This document shows, piece after piece, positions 8,633 through 18,422 of a stretch of 64,000 nucleotides of DNA. The stretch's first letter is position 1. Each line of letters starts with the position of its first letter. The stretch covers positions 1 to 64,000 of the forward strand of contig NZ_NGVS01000045.1 of NCBI RefSeq assembly GCF_002777975.1, in the 5' to 3' direction. The notes under the pieces are model-generated. The model did no database searches. It was not told the origin of the DNA and worked only from the letters and a program-made list of their open reading frames with translations. The position numbers were made by a program, and so were the translations under genes. The stretch comes from Shewanella carassii. Its GTDB lineage: Bacteria > Pseudomonadota > Gammaproteobacteria > Enterobacterales > Shewanellaceae.

Positions 8633-9724
8633 ATGGAAATCAAGTATCAGTTAAAGCCCGCCGCAGAGCGTCGCTCAGAACAGTTTTGCCCTGAAGGAAA
8701 TGTTGGCTTTGGTCGTCTGCGTACCGATCACATGTTCATGATGGATTATTATGACGGCGAATGGCGGGATCCCCGTATCGTCCCTTACGGACCTTTCGAG
8801 ATGGCTCCCGGCGCGATGGCGCTGCATTATGGCCAATGTATTTTTGAGGGTGCCAAGGCCTTTATGCATGAAGATGGGGAGATTTATACCTTCCGTCTCA
8901 ACAAGAATGCTGAACGCATGAATCGCTCTGCCGATATTGTCTGTATTCCCAATATTGATGAAGCCATGCAGCTTAAGGCGATCAACGCCCTTATCGATGT
9001 CGACCGTCTCTGGTTCCCGATGCAGGAAGGGGCTTGCCTCTATATTCGGCCCTTTATTTTTGCCACCGAAGACAGACTGTCAGTCAGCCCTGCCAACCGC
9101 TACACCTTCTGCGTGGTGATGAGCCCCAGCGGCGCCTACTATGGTGAAAGCCTCAACGCCATTCGTCTGCTGATCAGCAAAGAATTCCACCGCGCGGTAT
9201 CCGGTGGTACCGGTGCCTCCAAGGCCGCCGGTAACTATGCTGCTTCCCTGCGTGCCGGTAAGGCGGCTGCCGCTCACGGTGCTTCCCAGGTGCTGTACCT
9301 GGACTCGACCAATGAATATATCGAAGAAGCCGGGGCGATGAACCACTTCCATATTCTCAAGGATGGCACAGTGATCATCCCTGAGTTTACCGATACCATA
9401 CTCAAGTCGATCACCTCGCAGTCTATTATTGAGCTGGCGCCACTGCTTGGCTGCGATGTCCGCCAGGAGCACGTGAAACTGGACGATTTTATCGCCGGTG
9501 TCGAGTCGGGTGAGATCATCGAAGCCGGTGGTTTCGGTACCGCGGCCGTGGTTTCTCCAGTCGGCTCCTACATTTTTGAAGATGGCCGGGTGGTCACCGT
9601 TGGTGACGGCAAGGTGGGTGAACATGTCAGTCGCATCTATAAGGTCTTCACCGAAATCCAGAAAGGGCACAGACCAGGCCCACAAGGCTGGGTCTGCAAA
9701 GTGCCCCGGCTGGAAAAGGCATAA
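8633..9724 (+). CDS. ilvE: Branched-chain amino acid aminotransferase
   Basis: A PLP enzyme (fold type IV) that transaminates Leu, Ile and Val with 2-oxoglutarate. The 363 residues and sequence style fit the longer, eukaryote-like group of bacterial branched-chain transaminases rather than the ~310-residue E. coli IlvE. The PLP lysine is Lys197 in GGTGASKAAGNYAAS, and the downstream EAGAMNHFHI and GFGTAAVVSPVG segments are the cofactor-phosphate and substrate loops. The gene is monocistronic, with its own promoter-like element and terminator. Confidence 0.92.
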   Translation: MEIKYQLKPAAERRSEQFCPEGNVGFGRLRTDHMFMMDYYDGEWRDPRIVPYGPFEMAPGAMALHYGQCIFEGAKAFMHEDGEIYTFRLNKNAERMNRSADIVCIPNIDEAMQLKAINALIDVDRLWFPMQEGACLYIRPFIFATEDRLSVSPANRYTFCVVMSPSGAYYGESLNAIRLLISKEFHRAVSGGTGASKAAGNYAASLRAGKAAAAHGASQVLYLDSTNEYIEEAGAMNHFHILKDGTVIIPEFTDTILKSITSQSIIELAPLLGCDVRQEHVKLDDFIAGVESGEIIEAGGFGTAAVVSPVGSYIFEDGRVVTVGDGKVGEHVSRIYKVFTEIQKGHRPGPQGWVCKVPRLEKA

Positions 9725-9746
9725 GCCAATATCCCCACTATGAGTA

Positions 9747-9776
9747 AAAAACGCGGCCATTTGAGCCGCGTTTTTT
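9747..9776 (+). terminator. Terminator of ilvE (bidirectional)
   Basis: AAAACGCGGC pairs with GCCGCGTTTT around a 7-nt loop, with T6 after it. It lies between convergent ilvE and the sensor gene and can serve both. Confidence 0.88.
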
Positions 9777-9787
9777 ATGGGGTGATT

Positions 9788-12700
9788 TTATTTTCGGCTA
9801 AGCAAGGCCTCTGCCTGTCCTTCTGTCATTGGACGTCCCAACAGGAAGCCCTGAGCCTGATCGCAGCCCTGGGCCGCAAGGAAATTCAGTTGAGCCTGGG
9901 TTTCCACTCCTTCGGCCACCACCTGTAACTCAAGGCTGTGAGCCAGGACTATGATGGCGTTGGTAATGGCGGCATCGTCCGGGTCTTTGGTGATATCGCG
10001 GACAAACTCACGGTCAATTTTTAAGGTATCCAGCGGGAAGCGTTTGAGATAGGCCAGACTGGAATAACCGGTGCCAAAGTCATCAACCGCCAGGCTTAAT
10101 CCCAGTGCTTTCAGTTGATTGAGTATTTCCACCGACTCCAGTGGCCGCTGCATCACTGCAGACTCAGTCAGTTCAATTTCCAACAGTTCTGCACTCAAAC
10201 CGTGCATGGCGAGAGCGACTTCTATGCTGGAAATAATGTCAGTCTGCAGCTGTTTGGCGGAGATATTTATTGCCACGGGGACGACTTCCAACCCTTGATT
10301 CTGCCAGCGCTCCAGTTGACTGCAAACGCTTAGCAATACCCATTGGCCTATGCTATTGACCAAGCCGGTTTCCTCTGCCAGCGGAATGAACTCTGCCGGT
10401 GAAATAGGCCCCAGTTCCTGGCTTTCCCAACGCAGTAGGGCCTCCATGCCGGTGAGTTTACCGCTATGAACACAGAACTTGGGTTGATATTGCAGCTTAA
10501 ATTCGTTTCGGCCTAACGCTTGTTTGAGTCCGGCTTCCAATTGTACGTGACGCACCGCATAAGCATTGAGTTTGGCGGTATAAAACTGGAAGTTATTGCG
10601 CCCCAACGACTTGGCGTGGTACATGGCGGTGTCGGCAAACTTCAGTAGCTCTAGTCCTTCATCGGCATCATCCGGATAGAGGCTGATGCCTATAGACGGG
10701 GAAACATTGAGGCTGAAATTCTCCAGTGCGAAGGGGCGTTCGAACGCCGTCAGCAGTTTTTCGGCAATGACGGTCGCTGCCTTGGTTTTTTGCAACCCTT
10801 CAAGAAGAATGATGAATTCATCACCGCCCAAGCGCGCAACCGTATCACCATCCCTGATCGCTTTGGTCAATCTGGATGCGACCGCTTTCAGCAGTTGATC
10901 GCCAATATGATGACCCAGGGAGTCGTTGATGTGTTTGAACCGGTCGAGATCCAGAAACAATAGGGCAACCATAGTGCGATTGCGGTGAGCCTGGCGCAGA
11001 GCATGATCCAATCTGTCCTGGAATAGGGTGCGGTTGGGTAGGCCGGTGAGCTGATCATAATTGGCCAGCAGTCGCAGATCTTTTTCAGCCTGTTTACGAT
11101 CTGTGATATCGGTAAACACCACCACAAAATGGCTGGCCTCTCCCTGGCTGTTGAGTACCTGATTGATCTCCATCCAGACTAACAAGGATTGCTTGGAGTG
11201 AGTGCGTATTTGCACTTCACCGGACCAGTGTTTTTGATTCAGCAGTTGGTGTTCTATCTGTAGATAGAAGCTCCTGGGATAGAGACCCCGGGTTAAAAAC
11301 AGGAATGGTTTGCCAGCAATCTTATGTTCGTTGAATCCTGTGGTGCTGCAAAACGCCGGGTTGACTGAGATGACTCGGTAGTTGAGATTACAGACCACAA
11401 CGGATTCATTCATGCTTTCCAATACTTGAGAAGAAAGACGCAGCGCCTCTTCCTGACCGCGGCGCATGCTGATATCGGTATAGGTGCCAGCCAGTCTCAG
11501 TGGTTTATCATTTTTGTCCCACTCAACGATTTTGCCGCGATCCAGTACCCAGCACCAATGGGTGTCGCCGAGATCGGTACGGTACTCGGCTTCGAAAAAC
11601 TCTGCCTTTCCTTGGAGATAAGCTTCCATAGCGGCTTTGACTTGTGCTCTGTCCTCTGGATGGATCAGTTCCAAGCGCTTTTGGGAGCTGATCTCCTGGG
11701 GGGTATTGGCACAGTGTTTGGGGCCGGTAATAAAGAAGCGGTCATCTTCCATTTGCCAGTCCCACATACGGTCACCCGAGCCCCAGAGTGCCAGTTTAAG
11801 CCGTTCTTCAGATAGGCGAATATTGGACTGAGTTTGCAACTCCAAATGGCGCTGATGCAGGTAACGACGCAGCCAAAGTCCGAAAAACAGTAGGGTGCAG
11901 CTCAAGTAGAGTATGTTGGCCAGCGTACTACGATAAAAAGGGGCCGGTACTGTGAGTTGCAGCAGCAGTTGTTCTTGCCCTTCCGGATTGTGTTGTAGTT
12001 GATGTCGGGCAAACAACCGATAATCGCCGGGCGCCAAGTTGGCATAGCTGATTTCGTTTTGCGATTGTGCTGGATGCCATTCTTCATCCCAGCCTTCGAG
12101 GAAGAAGCTGAAACGGTGGCGTTGGGGATAGGCAAAATCCAAAGCGGTTATTTCAAAGCTTATTAGCTGGTTGCTATCCAATATGGTCAGTTCGGGAATA
12201 CCATCCAGTTCAAGCCGAGGAAAATAATGGTTACCCAGACGATATCCGGCCAGGGCCAGTTTGGCTTGCTTGCGTACCTTGGGTACCTGCTGCGGGTAGA
12301 AATGGTTCAGGCCGTTGATGCCGCCAAACCAGATACTGCCGTCCTTGTCCTGCCAACTGACGTTGCCGTTGAACTCCAGCGCCTGCAATCCTTCATACTC
12401 GTTGAAGGTTAATACTTTTTCTTTGTCTATGGCAAAGCGGCTGATGCCAGAGTTGCTGCTGAGCCAGAGGTCACCACTCTGATCTTGCTCCAAGGCATAA
12501 ACGGTATTACCCGGTAATCCTTGATTGCGGCCGAAGTGTTGCAATTCATTTTGACGCAGGCGACTGAGCCCGCCATGGGTGGCAAACCAGATGCTGCCAT
12601 CTCTGTCTTTGAGAATGTCACGCACCATGGGGTGAGCGAGCCTGTCGCCACGAATAGTTTGCTGTTGACCTGTTTGCGGTTGCAGCCAATAAGCCCCATT

Positions 12701-14224
12701 GGTGGTGCCGACCCAAATGCCATTATTGGCCGGAGCCAGACATAGGATCATCTGTGCTTGGGGGCCTTCTTCCAAAAACTCATTGACGAAATGGGCCTGG
12801 AAGTCCTCTGTCTCCGGATCGAAGTGATACAGGGTGTTGGCGGCTCCCAGCCAGATTTGATCTTGGTTATTAATAAATAGGTCGCGAATAGTGGATTTAT
12901 TACCCGGCGGTCGATATAGCCGCATTTGACCTTGCTTACTGAGGCTAATCAAGCCTTCATTGCTGGCCAGCCAGAGCCTCTGGTGACTGTCTTCGGCTAT
13001 TGCTCTAATGGTGAGATCCAGAAAGGATTCATCCTTGCCAAGTAACTTGGCAAGCTGGCTGTGATAGGAAAAGAATCGGCCATCTTGACCCATATGAAAC
13101 AAACCGGCCCTGTCAGTGCCCAAGTACAACAAGCCGTTACTGGCGCGGAATATGGCGCGGAAATTGTTTTCCCGCAGGCGTTCCTCGGGATCTTGATTGT
13201 TGTGGATATGTTCAAAGTACTGCCGCGCCAGGTTCACAGTGTCTATGCCGGAGAACAGGCTGCCAATCCACAGAATACCGTTATTATCCTGTAGCAGGCT
13301 GTAGACATCATTGTCGCTGAGGCTGTTGGGATCGGATGGGTCATAGCGATAATGCCTGGCTTGCCACTGACCCTCTCTAAGCTGGAGTCGGATAAGACCT
13401 GTCTGTTGGCCACCGAGCCAGACATCGCCCCGGCTGTCAAAAATGAATTCAAGGAACTGCATATTATCTGTCGCTAAACGATAAATGAGTTCCGGCGTTT
13501 GTTGCTCCTGTGGGTAGCGCCAGAGCGCATTTCCCATGGCTAACCACAGAGCGCCATCTTCGCCTTGGCGAGCTTGGACCGGATGACCTTGTTCACTATC
13601 GGGCAAGGGCAGGGGTTTGAGTCCCTCATTGCGTAAAATCAGCAAGCCATCATTTTGAGTACCAATCAACAGGGCATCCTTACCCATGGGGGTTAGTACC
13701 CGAATATCGGCATTGATATTCGGCCCAAGAGCCAGCTCCTGTAGCTCATTGGTGATGGTATTCAGGGCGTAGATCCCATTGCCGCTGCCAACCCATAGCG
13801 TATCCCCCACCAAGGCCAGGCGGTTGATCCTACTACTGCGGAGTCCTTTGTCCCGTCCTATGGCGCTGAAAGTCCCTGTTTTCAGATCCAGGCGGTTAAG
13901 TCCGCCGTTGAAGGTACCTATCCATAAATGACCTTGAGCATCCTGGAGTATGTCAGTGACATGATCATCGGTCAGGGTCTGGCTGTGGTAGGGGTCGTGC
14001 TGAAACAGAGTGAAGTTAATGCCGTTGTAACTGTGCAATCCATCCTGGGTACCAATCCACAAGATGCCCGCCTTATCTTGGTAGAGGTGGGTGATGCTGT
14101 TCTGATTCAGGCCATTCATACTGCTAACATGTTGAAATTTGAGCTGGGACGCAGGTTCTGCCTTAATCTCAAACAGGCAGATAGCAAATAGCAGAGTGAC
14201 GAGTAGACAGCAGATCCGAGACAA
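9788..14224 (-). CDS. Membrane sensor: propeller, Y_Y_Y, two PAS, GGDEF and EAL domains
   Basis: A 1478-residue protein predicted to sense a periplasmic signal and control c-di-GMP. In order: signal peptide (1-22), about a dozen two-component-propeller (Reg_prop) repeats with 'G.LWIGT..GL' signatures (about 30-640), a Y_Y_Y domain (about 690-765), one membrane helix near 775-793, two PAS domains (about 830-1055), GGDEF (intact GGDEF at 1133-1137) and EAL (EALLRW at 1261). The EAL catalytic set (ELTES, DDFGTGYSSL, KIDREFV, EGVE) is present. Both catalytic motifs are intact, so it may be bifunctional or dominated by one activity. The gene is transcribed alone. Confidence 0.9.
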   Translation of the reverse strand: MSRICCLLVTLLFAICLFEIKAEPASQLKFQHVSSMNGLNQNSITHLYQDKAGILWIGTQDGLHSYNGINFTLFQHDPYHSQTLTDDHVTDILQDAQGHLWIGTFNGGLNRLDLKTGTFSAIGRDKGLRSSRINRLALVGDTLWVGSGNGIYALNTITNELQELALGPNINADIRVLTPMGKDALLIGTQNDGLLILRNEGLKPLPLPDSEQGHPVQARQGEDGALWLAMGNALWRYPQEQQTPELIYRLATDNMQFLEFIFDSRGDVWLGGQQTGLIRLQLREGQWQARHYRYDPSDPNSLSDNDVYSLLQDNNGILWIGSLFSGIDTVNLARQYFEHIHNNQDPEERLRENNFRAIFRASNGLLYLGTDRAGLFHMGQDGRFFSYHSQLAKLLGKDESFLDLTIRAIAEDSHQRLWLASNEGLISLSKQGQMRLYRPPGNKSTIRDLFINNQDQIWLGAANTLYHFDPETEDFQAHFVNEFLEEGPQAQMILCLAPANNGIWVGTTNGAYWLQPQTGQQQTIRGDRLAHPMVRDILKDRDGSIWFATHGGLSRLRQNELQHFGRNQGLPGNTVYALEQDQSGDLWLSSNSGISRFAIDKEKVLTFNEYEGLQALEFNGNVSWQDKDGSIWFGGINGLNHFYPQQVPKVRKQAKLALAGYRLGNHYFPRLELDGIPELTILDSNQLISFEITALDFAYPQRHRFSFFLEGWDEEWHPAQSQNEISYANLAPGDYRLFARHQLQHNPEGQEQLLLQLTVPAPFYRSTLANILYLSCTLLFFGLWLRRYLHQRHLELQTQSNIRLSEERLKLALWGSGDRMWDWQMEDDRFFITGPKHCANTPQEISSQKRLELIHPEDRAQVKAAMEAYLQGKAEFFEAEYRTDLGDTHWCWVLDRGKIVEWDKNDKPLRLAGTYTDISMRRGQEEALRLSSQVLESMNESVVVCNLNYRVISVNPAFCSTTGFNEHKIAGKPFLFLTRGLYPRSFYLQIEHQLLNQKHWSGEVQIRTHSKQSLLVWMEINQVLNSQGEASHFVVVFTDITDRKQAEKDLRLLANYDQLTGLPNRTLFQDRLDHALRQAHRNRTMVALLFLDLDRFKHINDSLGHHIGDQLLKAVASRLTKAIRDGDTVARLGGDEFIILLEGLQKTKAATVIAEKLLTAFERPFALENFSLNVSPSIGISLYPDDADEGLELLKFADTAMYHAKSLGRNNFQFYTAKLNAYAVRHVQLEAGLKQALGRNEFKLQYQPKFCVHSGKLTGMEALLRWESQELGPISPAEFIPLAEETGLVNSIGQWVLLSVCSQLERWQNQGLEVVPVAINISAKQLQTDIISSIEVALAMHGLSAELLEIELTESAVMQRPLESVEILNQLKALGLSLAVDDFGTGYSSLAYLKRFPLDTLKIDREFVRDITKDPDDAAITNAIIVLAHSLELQVVAEGVETQAQLNFLAAQGCDQAQGFLLGRPMTEGQAEALLSRK

Positions 14225-14337
14225 GAGGTCCTCTTTAACTAGGTGTTTTATTGGCAGAAACTCATTTTATAACAGATTTTTGTTTTCAGTTTGGCAAACT
14301 TTATCGCAATTTGTTGCAGCGTAAAGAGAGGTGGTAG

Positions 14338-14376
14338 AAAAAAGGCCCCGCCGGAAGGGAGGAAGCGGAGCCTTTG
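14338..14376 (-). terminator. Terminator of the prp operon
   Basis: On the minus strand, AAAGGCTCCGC and GCGGGGCCTTTTTT form a long stem with T6, about 65 bp after the prpF stop. Confidence 0.75.
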
Positions 14377-14441
14377 GCAAACCGAGTGATGCTTGCCGCC
14401 GTAGGGAAGAGACGGCGGTGATTGTGTTAATAGCCTAGGGT

Positions 14442-15641
14442 TTAGAAGCCGTCGTCCGGGATCCGAACCTGGCCTTCCATCAGGATGCGCGCCGAGCGAC
14501 TCATGATGGCTTTGGTCACCTGCCACTGGCCGTCCTTGAATTCGGCCTCGGCGCCGACTTTCAAGGTGCCAGATGGATGGCCGAAGCGTACCGAACTGCG
14601 CTCACCGCCGCCGGCCGCCAGGTTAACCAGGGTGCCCGGGATAGCCGCGGCCGTGCCTATGGCCACTGCCGCCGTGCCCATCATGGCGTGGTGCAATTTA
14701 CCCATCGACAGAGCGCGAACCAAGAGGTCGACATCGGTTTCGGCCAGCTGTTTGCCACTGGAAACCTGATGCGCCTGCGGTTTGGCCACAAACGCTACCT
14801 TGGGAGTGTGTTGGCGGGTTTCGGCTTCGGATAGCTCCTTAATCAACCCCATGGCCAGCGCGCCGTGTGCCCTAAGCAGCTCAAAGCGAGCCAGCGCCTC
14901 GGGATCGCCGTTGATCTCCGGCTGTAGTTCGGTGCCTTGATAGCCGATATCGGCGGCATTGACGAAAATGGTCGGGATCCCGGCATTGATTAGCGTCGCC
15001 TGAATTTTACCGCTGGGGTGTACTTCGGCGGGAACCGTCAGCTCATCCACCAGCTTGCCGGTAGGGAACATGGCACCGCCGTCTTCTCCGTCATCGGCTG
15101 GGTCGATAAATTCCAGCACAATTTCGGCGGCGGGGAAGGTGACACCGTCGAGCTCAAAGTCACCGGTTTCCTGCACTTCACCGGCACTGACCGGCACCTT
15201 GGCGATAATGGTCTTGCCGATATTGGCCTGCCAAATCCGCACTTCGCAGATGCCGTTTTCCGGTACCCGCTCCGGAGCAACCAGACCGGCATGCAGGGCA
15301 AAGGCGCCGGCCGCAGTGGAAAGGTTGCCGCAGTTGCCGCTCCAGTCGACAAAGGGCTTATCTATGGAGACCTGACCATAGAGGTAGTCTACGTCGTGAC
15401 CGGGAACCTGGCTGGCATTCATGATCACGCATTTGCTGGTACTCGAGGTCGCGCCGCCCATGCCGTCTGTGTGTTTGCCGTAGGGGTCCGGGCTGCCGAT
15501 GACCCGCATCAACAAGGCGTCGCGGGCCGGGCCGGGCACTCTGGCCACCTCGGGCAGATCGTCCAGGCGGAAGAACACTCCCTTACTGGTGCCGCCGCGC
15601 ATATAGGTGGCGGGAATTTTTATCTGTGGTTTAAATGCCAT
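14442..15641 (-). CDS. prpF: 2-methylaconitate cis-trans isomerase PrpF
   Basis: A 399-residue member of the PrpF family (diaminopimelate-epimerase-like fold). It isomerises 2-methylaconitate so that the AcnD product can re-enter the methylcitrate cycle, and is required alongside AcnD. Visible hallmarks are the N-terminal YMRGGTSKGVFF, SPDPYGKHTDGMGGATSSTSK, the WSGNCGNLSTAAG motif with its catalytic-type Cys, and GIPTIFVNA. It is the last gene of the GntR-prpB-prpC-acnD-prpF operon. Confidence 0.95.
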   Translation of the reverse strand: MAFKPQIKIPATYMRGGTSKGVFFRLDDLPEVARVPGPARDALLMRVIGSPDPYGKHTDGMGGATSSTSKCVIMNASQVPGHDVDYLYGQVSIDKPFVDWSGNCGNLSTAAGAFALHAGLVAPERVPENGICEVRIWQANIGKTIIAKVPVSAGEVQETGDFELDGVTFPAAEIVLEFIDPADDGEDGGAMFPTGKLVDELTVPAEVHPSGKIQATLINAGIPTIFVNAADIGYQGTELQPEINGDPEALARFELLRAHGALAMGLIKELSEAETRQHTPKVAFVAKPQAHQVSSGKQLAETDVDLLVRALSMGKLHHAMMGTAAVAIGTAAAIPGTLVNLAAGGGERSSVRFGHPSGTLKVGAEAEFKDGQWQVTKAIMSRSARILMEGQVRIPDDGF

Positions 15642-15726
15642 GGCATTGGATCCTTTGAGATAAATATTTTTATCAGTCGGCCATAACCTTGGCTATGGCC
15701 GACTTGGTCACGCATCAAGGGCCGGC

Positions 15727-18318
15727 TTAAACATTGCCCTGCAAGAAGTCCTGCGCGAAACGCTGCAGTACACCACCGGCTTCATAGATGGTTACTTCCT
15801 CAGCGGTATCCAGGCGGCAGCGCACAGGTACTTCCACCGTTTCGCCATTGCTGCGATGCAGCAACAGGGTCAGGGTGGCACCGGGAGTGCGCTCGCCGAG
15901 AACGTCGAAGGTTTCTGTGCCATCTATGCCCAGGGTCAGCCTGTCGGTCCCCGGGAAAAACTCCAGCGGCAGCACGCCCATGCCTATCAGGTTGGTTCTG
16001 TGAATGCGCTCGAAGCCTTCGGCCACAATTGCCTCGACTCCGGCCAAACGCACGCCCTTGGCGGCCCAGTCACGGCTGGAGCCTTGGCCATAGTCTTTAC
16101 CGGCTATGATGCACAGCGGTTGCTTGCGCTCCATGTAGGTTTCTATCGCTTCCCACATGCGTACCTGTTGCCCTTCGGGCTCGATACGGGCCAGCGAGCC
16201 CTGGATCACCTTGCCGCTGTCGTCCTTGACCATTTCGTTGAACAGTTTGGGGTTGGCAAAGGTGGCCCGTTGGGCCGTCAGATGGTCTCCCCTGTGGGTG
16301 GCGTAGGAGTTGAAGTCTTCCTCCGGCAAGCCCATCTTGGCCAGGTATTCACCGGCGGCGCTGGATGGCAAAATGGCGTTCGATGGCGACAGGTGATCCG
16401 TGGTGATGTTGTCACCCAGTACCGCCAGTGGCCGCATCCCCTTGAGCGCACGTTCACCGGCCAGGGCACCTTCCCAGTAGGGTGGACGACGGATATAGGT
16501 GCTCATTGGGCGCCAGTCATACAGAGGGTCGACCCCATCACCGTATTCCACGGCGATATTGAACATGGGCTCATACACCTTGCGGAACTGCTCCGGCTTG
16601 ACCGATGACTTGACGATGGCATCTATCTCTTCGTCGCTGGGCCAGATGTCCTTGAGGGTTACGGCGTTGCCGTTCTGATCTGTGCCGAGTGGGTCTTTCT
16701 CTATGTCGAAACGCACAGTCCCTGCAATGGCGTAGGCCACTACCAAAGGCGGCGAGGCCAGGAATGCCTGCTTAGCATAAGGGTGGATTCGGCCATCGAA
16801 GTTACGGTTACCGGACAATACCGCGGTGGCGTACAGATCTCTGTCGATCACTTCCTGTTGGATTTTGGGATCGAGCGCGCCGCTCATGCCGTTACATGTG
16901 GTACAGGCGAAGGCGACTATGCCAAAGCCCAGCTGTTCCAGGTAAGGCAATAGCCCAGCCTCGCGCAGATAGAGATCCACCGCCTTGGAGCCGGGGGCCA
17001 GAGAGGTCTTGACCCAAGGCTTGCGTACCAGGCCTTTTTCCACCGCGTTGCGGGCGATAAGACCGGCGGCAATCACGTTGCGCGGGTTACTGGTGTTGGT
17101 ACAGCTGGTGATGGCGGCGATGATCACGGCGCCGTCCGGCATCAGGCCTTCTTGCTGCTCGACCTTGCCGGCAATGCCTTTGGCGGCCAAGTCGCTGGTG
17201 GCCAAACGGGCATGCGGGTTGGAAGGACCGGCCATGTTACGCACCACGGAGGAGAGATCGAACTCCAGCACCCGTTCATATTCGGCGCCTTCGAGGCTGT
17301 CGGCCCACAGACCCGTGGTCTTGGCATAGTTCTCCACCAGCGCCACCTGCTGGTCATCACGGCCGGTGAGGCGCAGGTAATCTATGGTTTGCTGATCGAT
17401 ATAGAACATGGCGGCAGTGGCGCCATATTCGGGAGTCATGTTGGAGATGGTTGCCCTGTCACCCAGGGTCAGGCTGGCGGCGCCTTCACCGAAGAATTCC
17501 AGATAGGCACCCACCACCCGCTCTTTACGCAGGAATTCGGTCAGCGCCAGCACTATATCCGTGGCGGTAATGCCGGGAGTGGCCTTGCCGGTCAGCTTGA
17601 CGCCGACTATGTCCGGCAGGCGCATCCAGGAGGCGCGGCCGAGCATCACGCTTTCGGCTTCCAGGCCACCCACGCCTATGGCGATCACCCCGAGGGCATC
17701 CACGTGTGGCGTGTGGCTGTCGGTGCCGACACAGGTGTCCGGGAAGGCTACGCCGTCGCGGCTCTGGACTACGGGGGACATCTTCTCCAGGTTGATCTGG
17801 TGCATGATGCCGTTACCGGGCGGGATCACATCGACGTTTTTAAAGGCCGTCTTGGTCCAGTTGATAAAGTGGAATCTGTCTTCGTTGCGTCTGTCTTCAA
17901 CGGCGCGGTTTTTCTCGAAGGCATCCGCTTCAAAGCCGGGGTGTTCCACTGCCAGAGAGTGATCCACAATCAGTTGGGTTGGCACCACAGGGTTAACCTT
18001 GGCCGGATCGCCACCCTTGTCGGCGATGGCATCACGCAGACCGGCCAAGTCAACCAGTGCTGTTTGGCCGAGAATGTCGTGACACACCACCCGCGCCGGG
18101 AACCAGGGGAAGTCCAGATCCCGTTTGCGTTCGATAATCTGTTCGAGGAAGTCGTTGAGCCTGCCTGGCTCGGCGCGGCGTACCAGGTTTTCGGCCAACA
18201 CCCGCGAGGTGTAGGGTAGTTTGGCATAGGCTCCGGGGCTGATCGCCTCGACTGCGGCGCGGGTATCGAAATACTCGAGGCTGGTGCCGGGCAGGGGAAT
18301 TCGGTAATTGGTATTCAT
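15727..18318 (-). CDS. acnD: Fe/S-dependent 2-methylisocitrate dehydratase AcnD
   Basis: An 863-residue aconitase-family enzyme that dehydrates 2-methylcitrate to 2-methylaconitate in propionate breakdown. The [4Fe-4S] cysteines are in ITSCTNTSNP (about 405) and FACTTCNGMSG (about 470). The C-terminal swivel domain carries GKDYGQGSSRDWAAKG. Its place next to prpF is the known alternative to PrpD. The 104-bp gap to prpC contains a GC-rich hairpin. Confidence 0.95.
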   Translation of the reverse strand: MNTNYRIPLPGTSLEYFDTRAAVEAISPGAYAKLPYTSRVLAENLVRRAEPGRLNDFLEQIIERKRDLDFPWFPARVVCHDILGQTALVDLAGLRDAIADKGGDPAKVNPVVPTQLIVDHSLAVEHPGFEADAFEKNRAVEDRRNEDRFHFINWTKTAFKNVDVIPPGNGIMHQINLEKMSPVVQSRDGVAFPDTCVGTDSHTPHVDALGVIAIGVGGLEAESVMLGRASWMRLPDIVGVKLTGKATPGITATDIVLALTEFLRKERVVGAYLEFFGEGAASLTLGDRATISNMTPEYGATAAMFYIDQQTIDYLRLTGRDDQQVALVENYAKTTGLWADSLEGAEYERVLEFDLSSVVRNMAGPSNPHARLATSDLAAKGIAGKVEQQEGLMPDGAVIIAAITSCTNTSNPRNVIAAGLIARNAVEKGLVRKPWVKTSLAPGSKAVDLYLREAGLLPYLEQLGFGIVAFACTTCNGMSGALDPKIQQEVIDRDLYATAVLSGNRNFDGRIHPYAKQAFLASPPLVVAYAIAGTVRFDIEKDPLGTDQNGNAVTLKDIWPSDEEIDAIVKSSVKPEQFRKVYEPMFNIAVEYGDGVDPLYDWRPMSTYIRRPPYWEGALAGERALKGMRPLAVLGDNITTDHLSPSNAILPSSAAGEYLAKMGLPEEDFNSYATHRGDHLTAQRATFANPKLFNEMVKDDSGKVIQGSLARIEPEGQQVRMWEAIETYMERKQPLCIIAGKDYGQGSSRDWAAKGVRLAGVEAIVAEGFERIHRTNLIGMGVLPLEFFPGTDRLTLGIDGTETFDVLGERTPGATLTLLLHRSNGETVEVPVRCRLDTAEEVTIYEAGGVLQRFAQDFLQGNV

Positions 18319-18397
18319 GAGTTCTGTCCACTGAGAAGCAACTGCAAAAAGAGCCGGGCCCCTGCTTACTTGGGTGCCCGCTCTTGCTCATTCATCT

Positions 18398-18415
18398 GGC
18401 GGCCCTTTGGCCGCC
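18398..18415 (-). repeat. GC-rich inverted repeat between prpC and acnD
   Basis: GGCGGCC and GGCCGCC flank a 4-nt loop, with no T-run. It could stabilise or process the polycistronic RNA rather than terminate it. Confidence 0.45.
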
Positions 18416-18422
18416 GCCGGGA

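Noticed and set aside
17152..18219. 355-codon plus-strand open frame
   Set aside because: Shadow of acnD; no recognisable domain.
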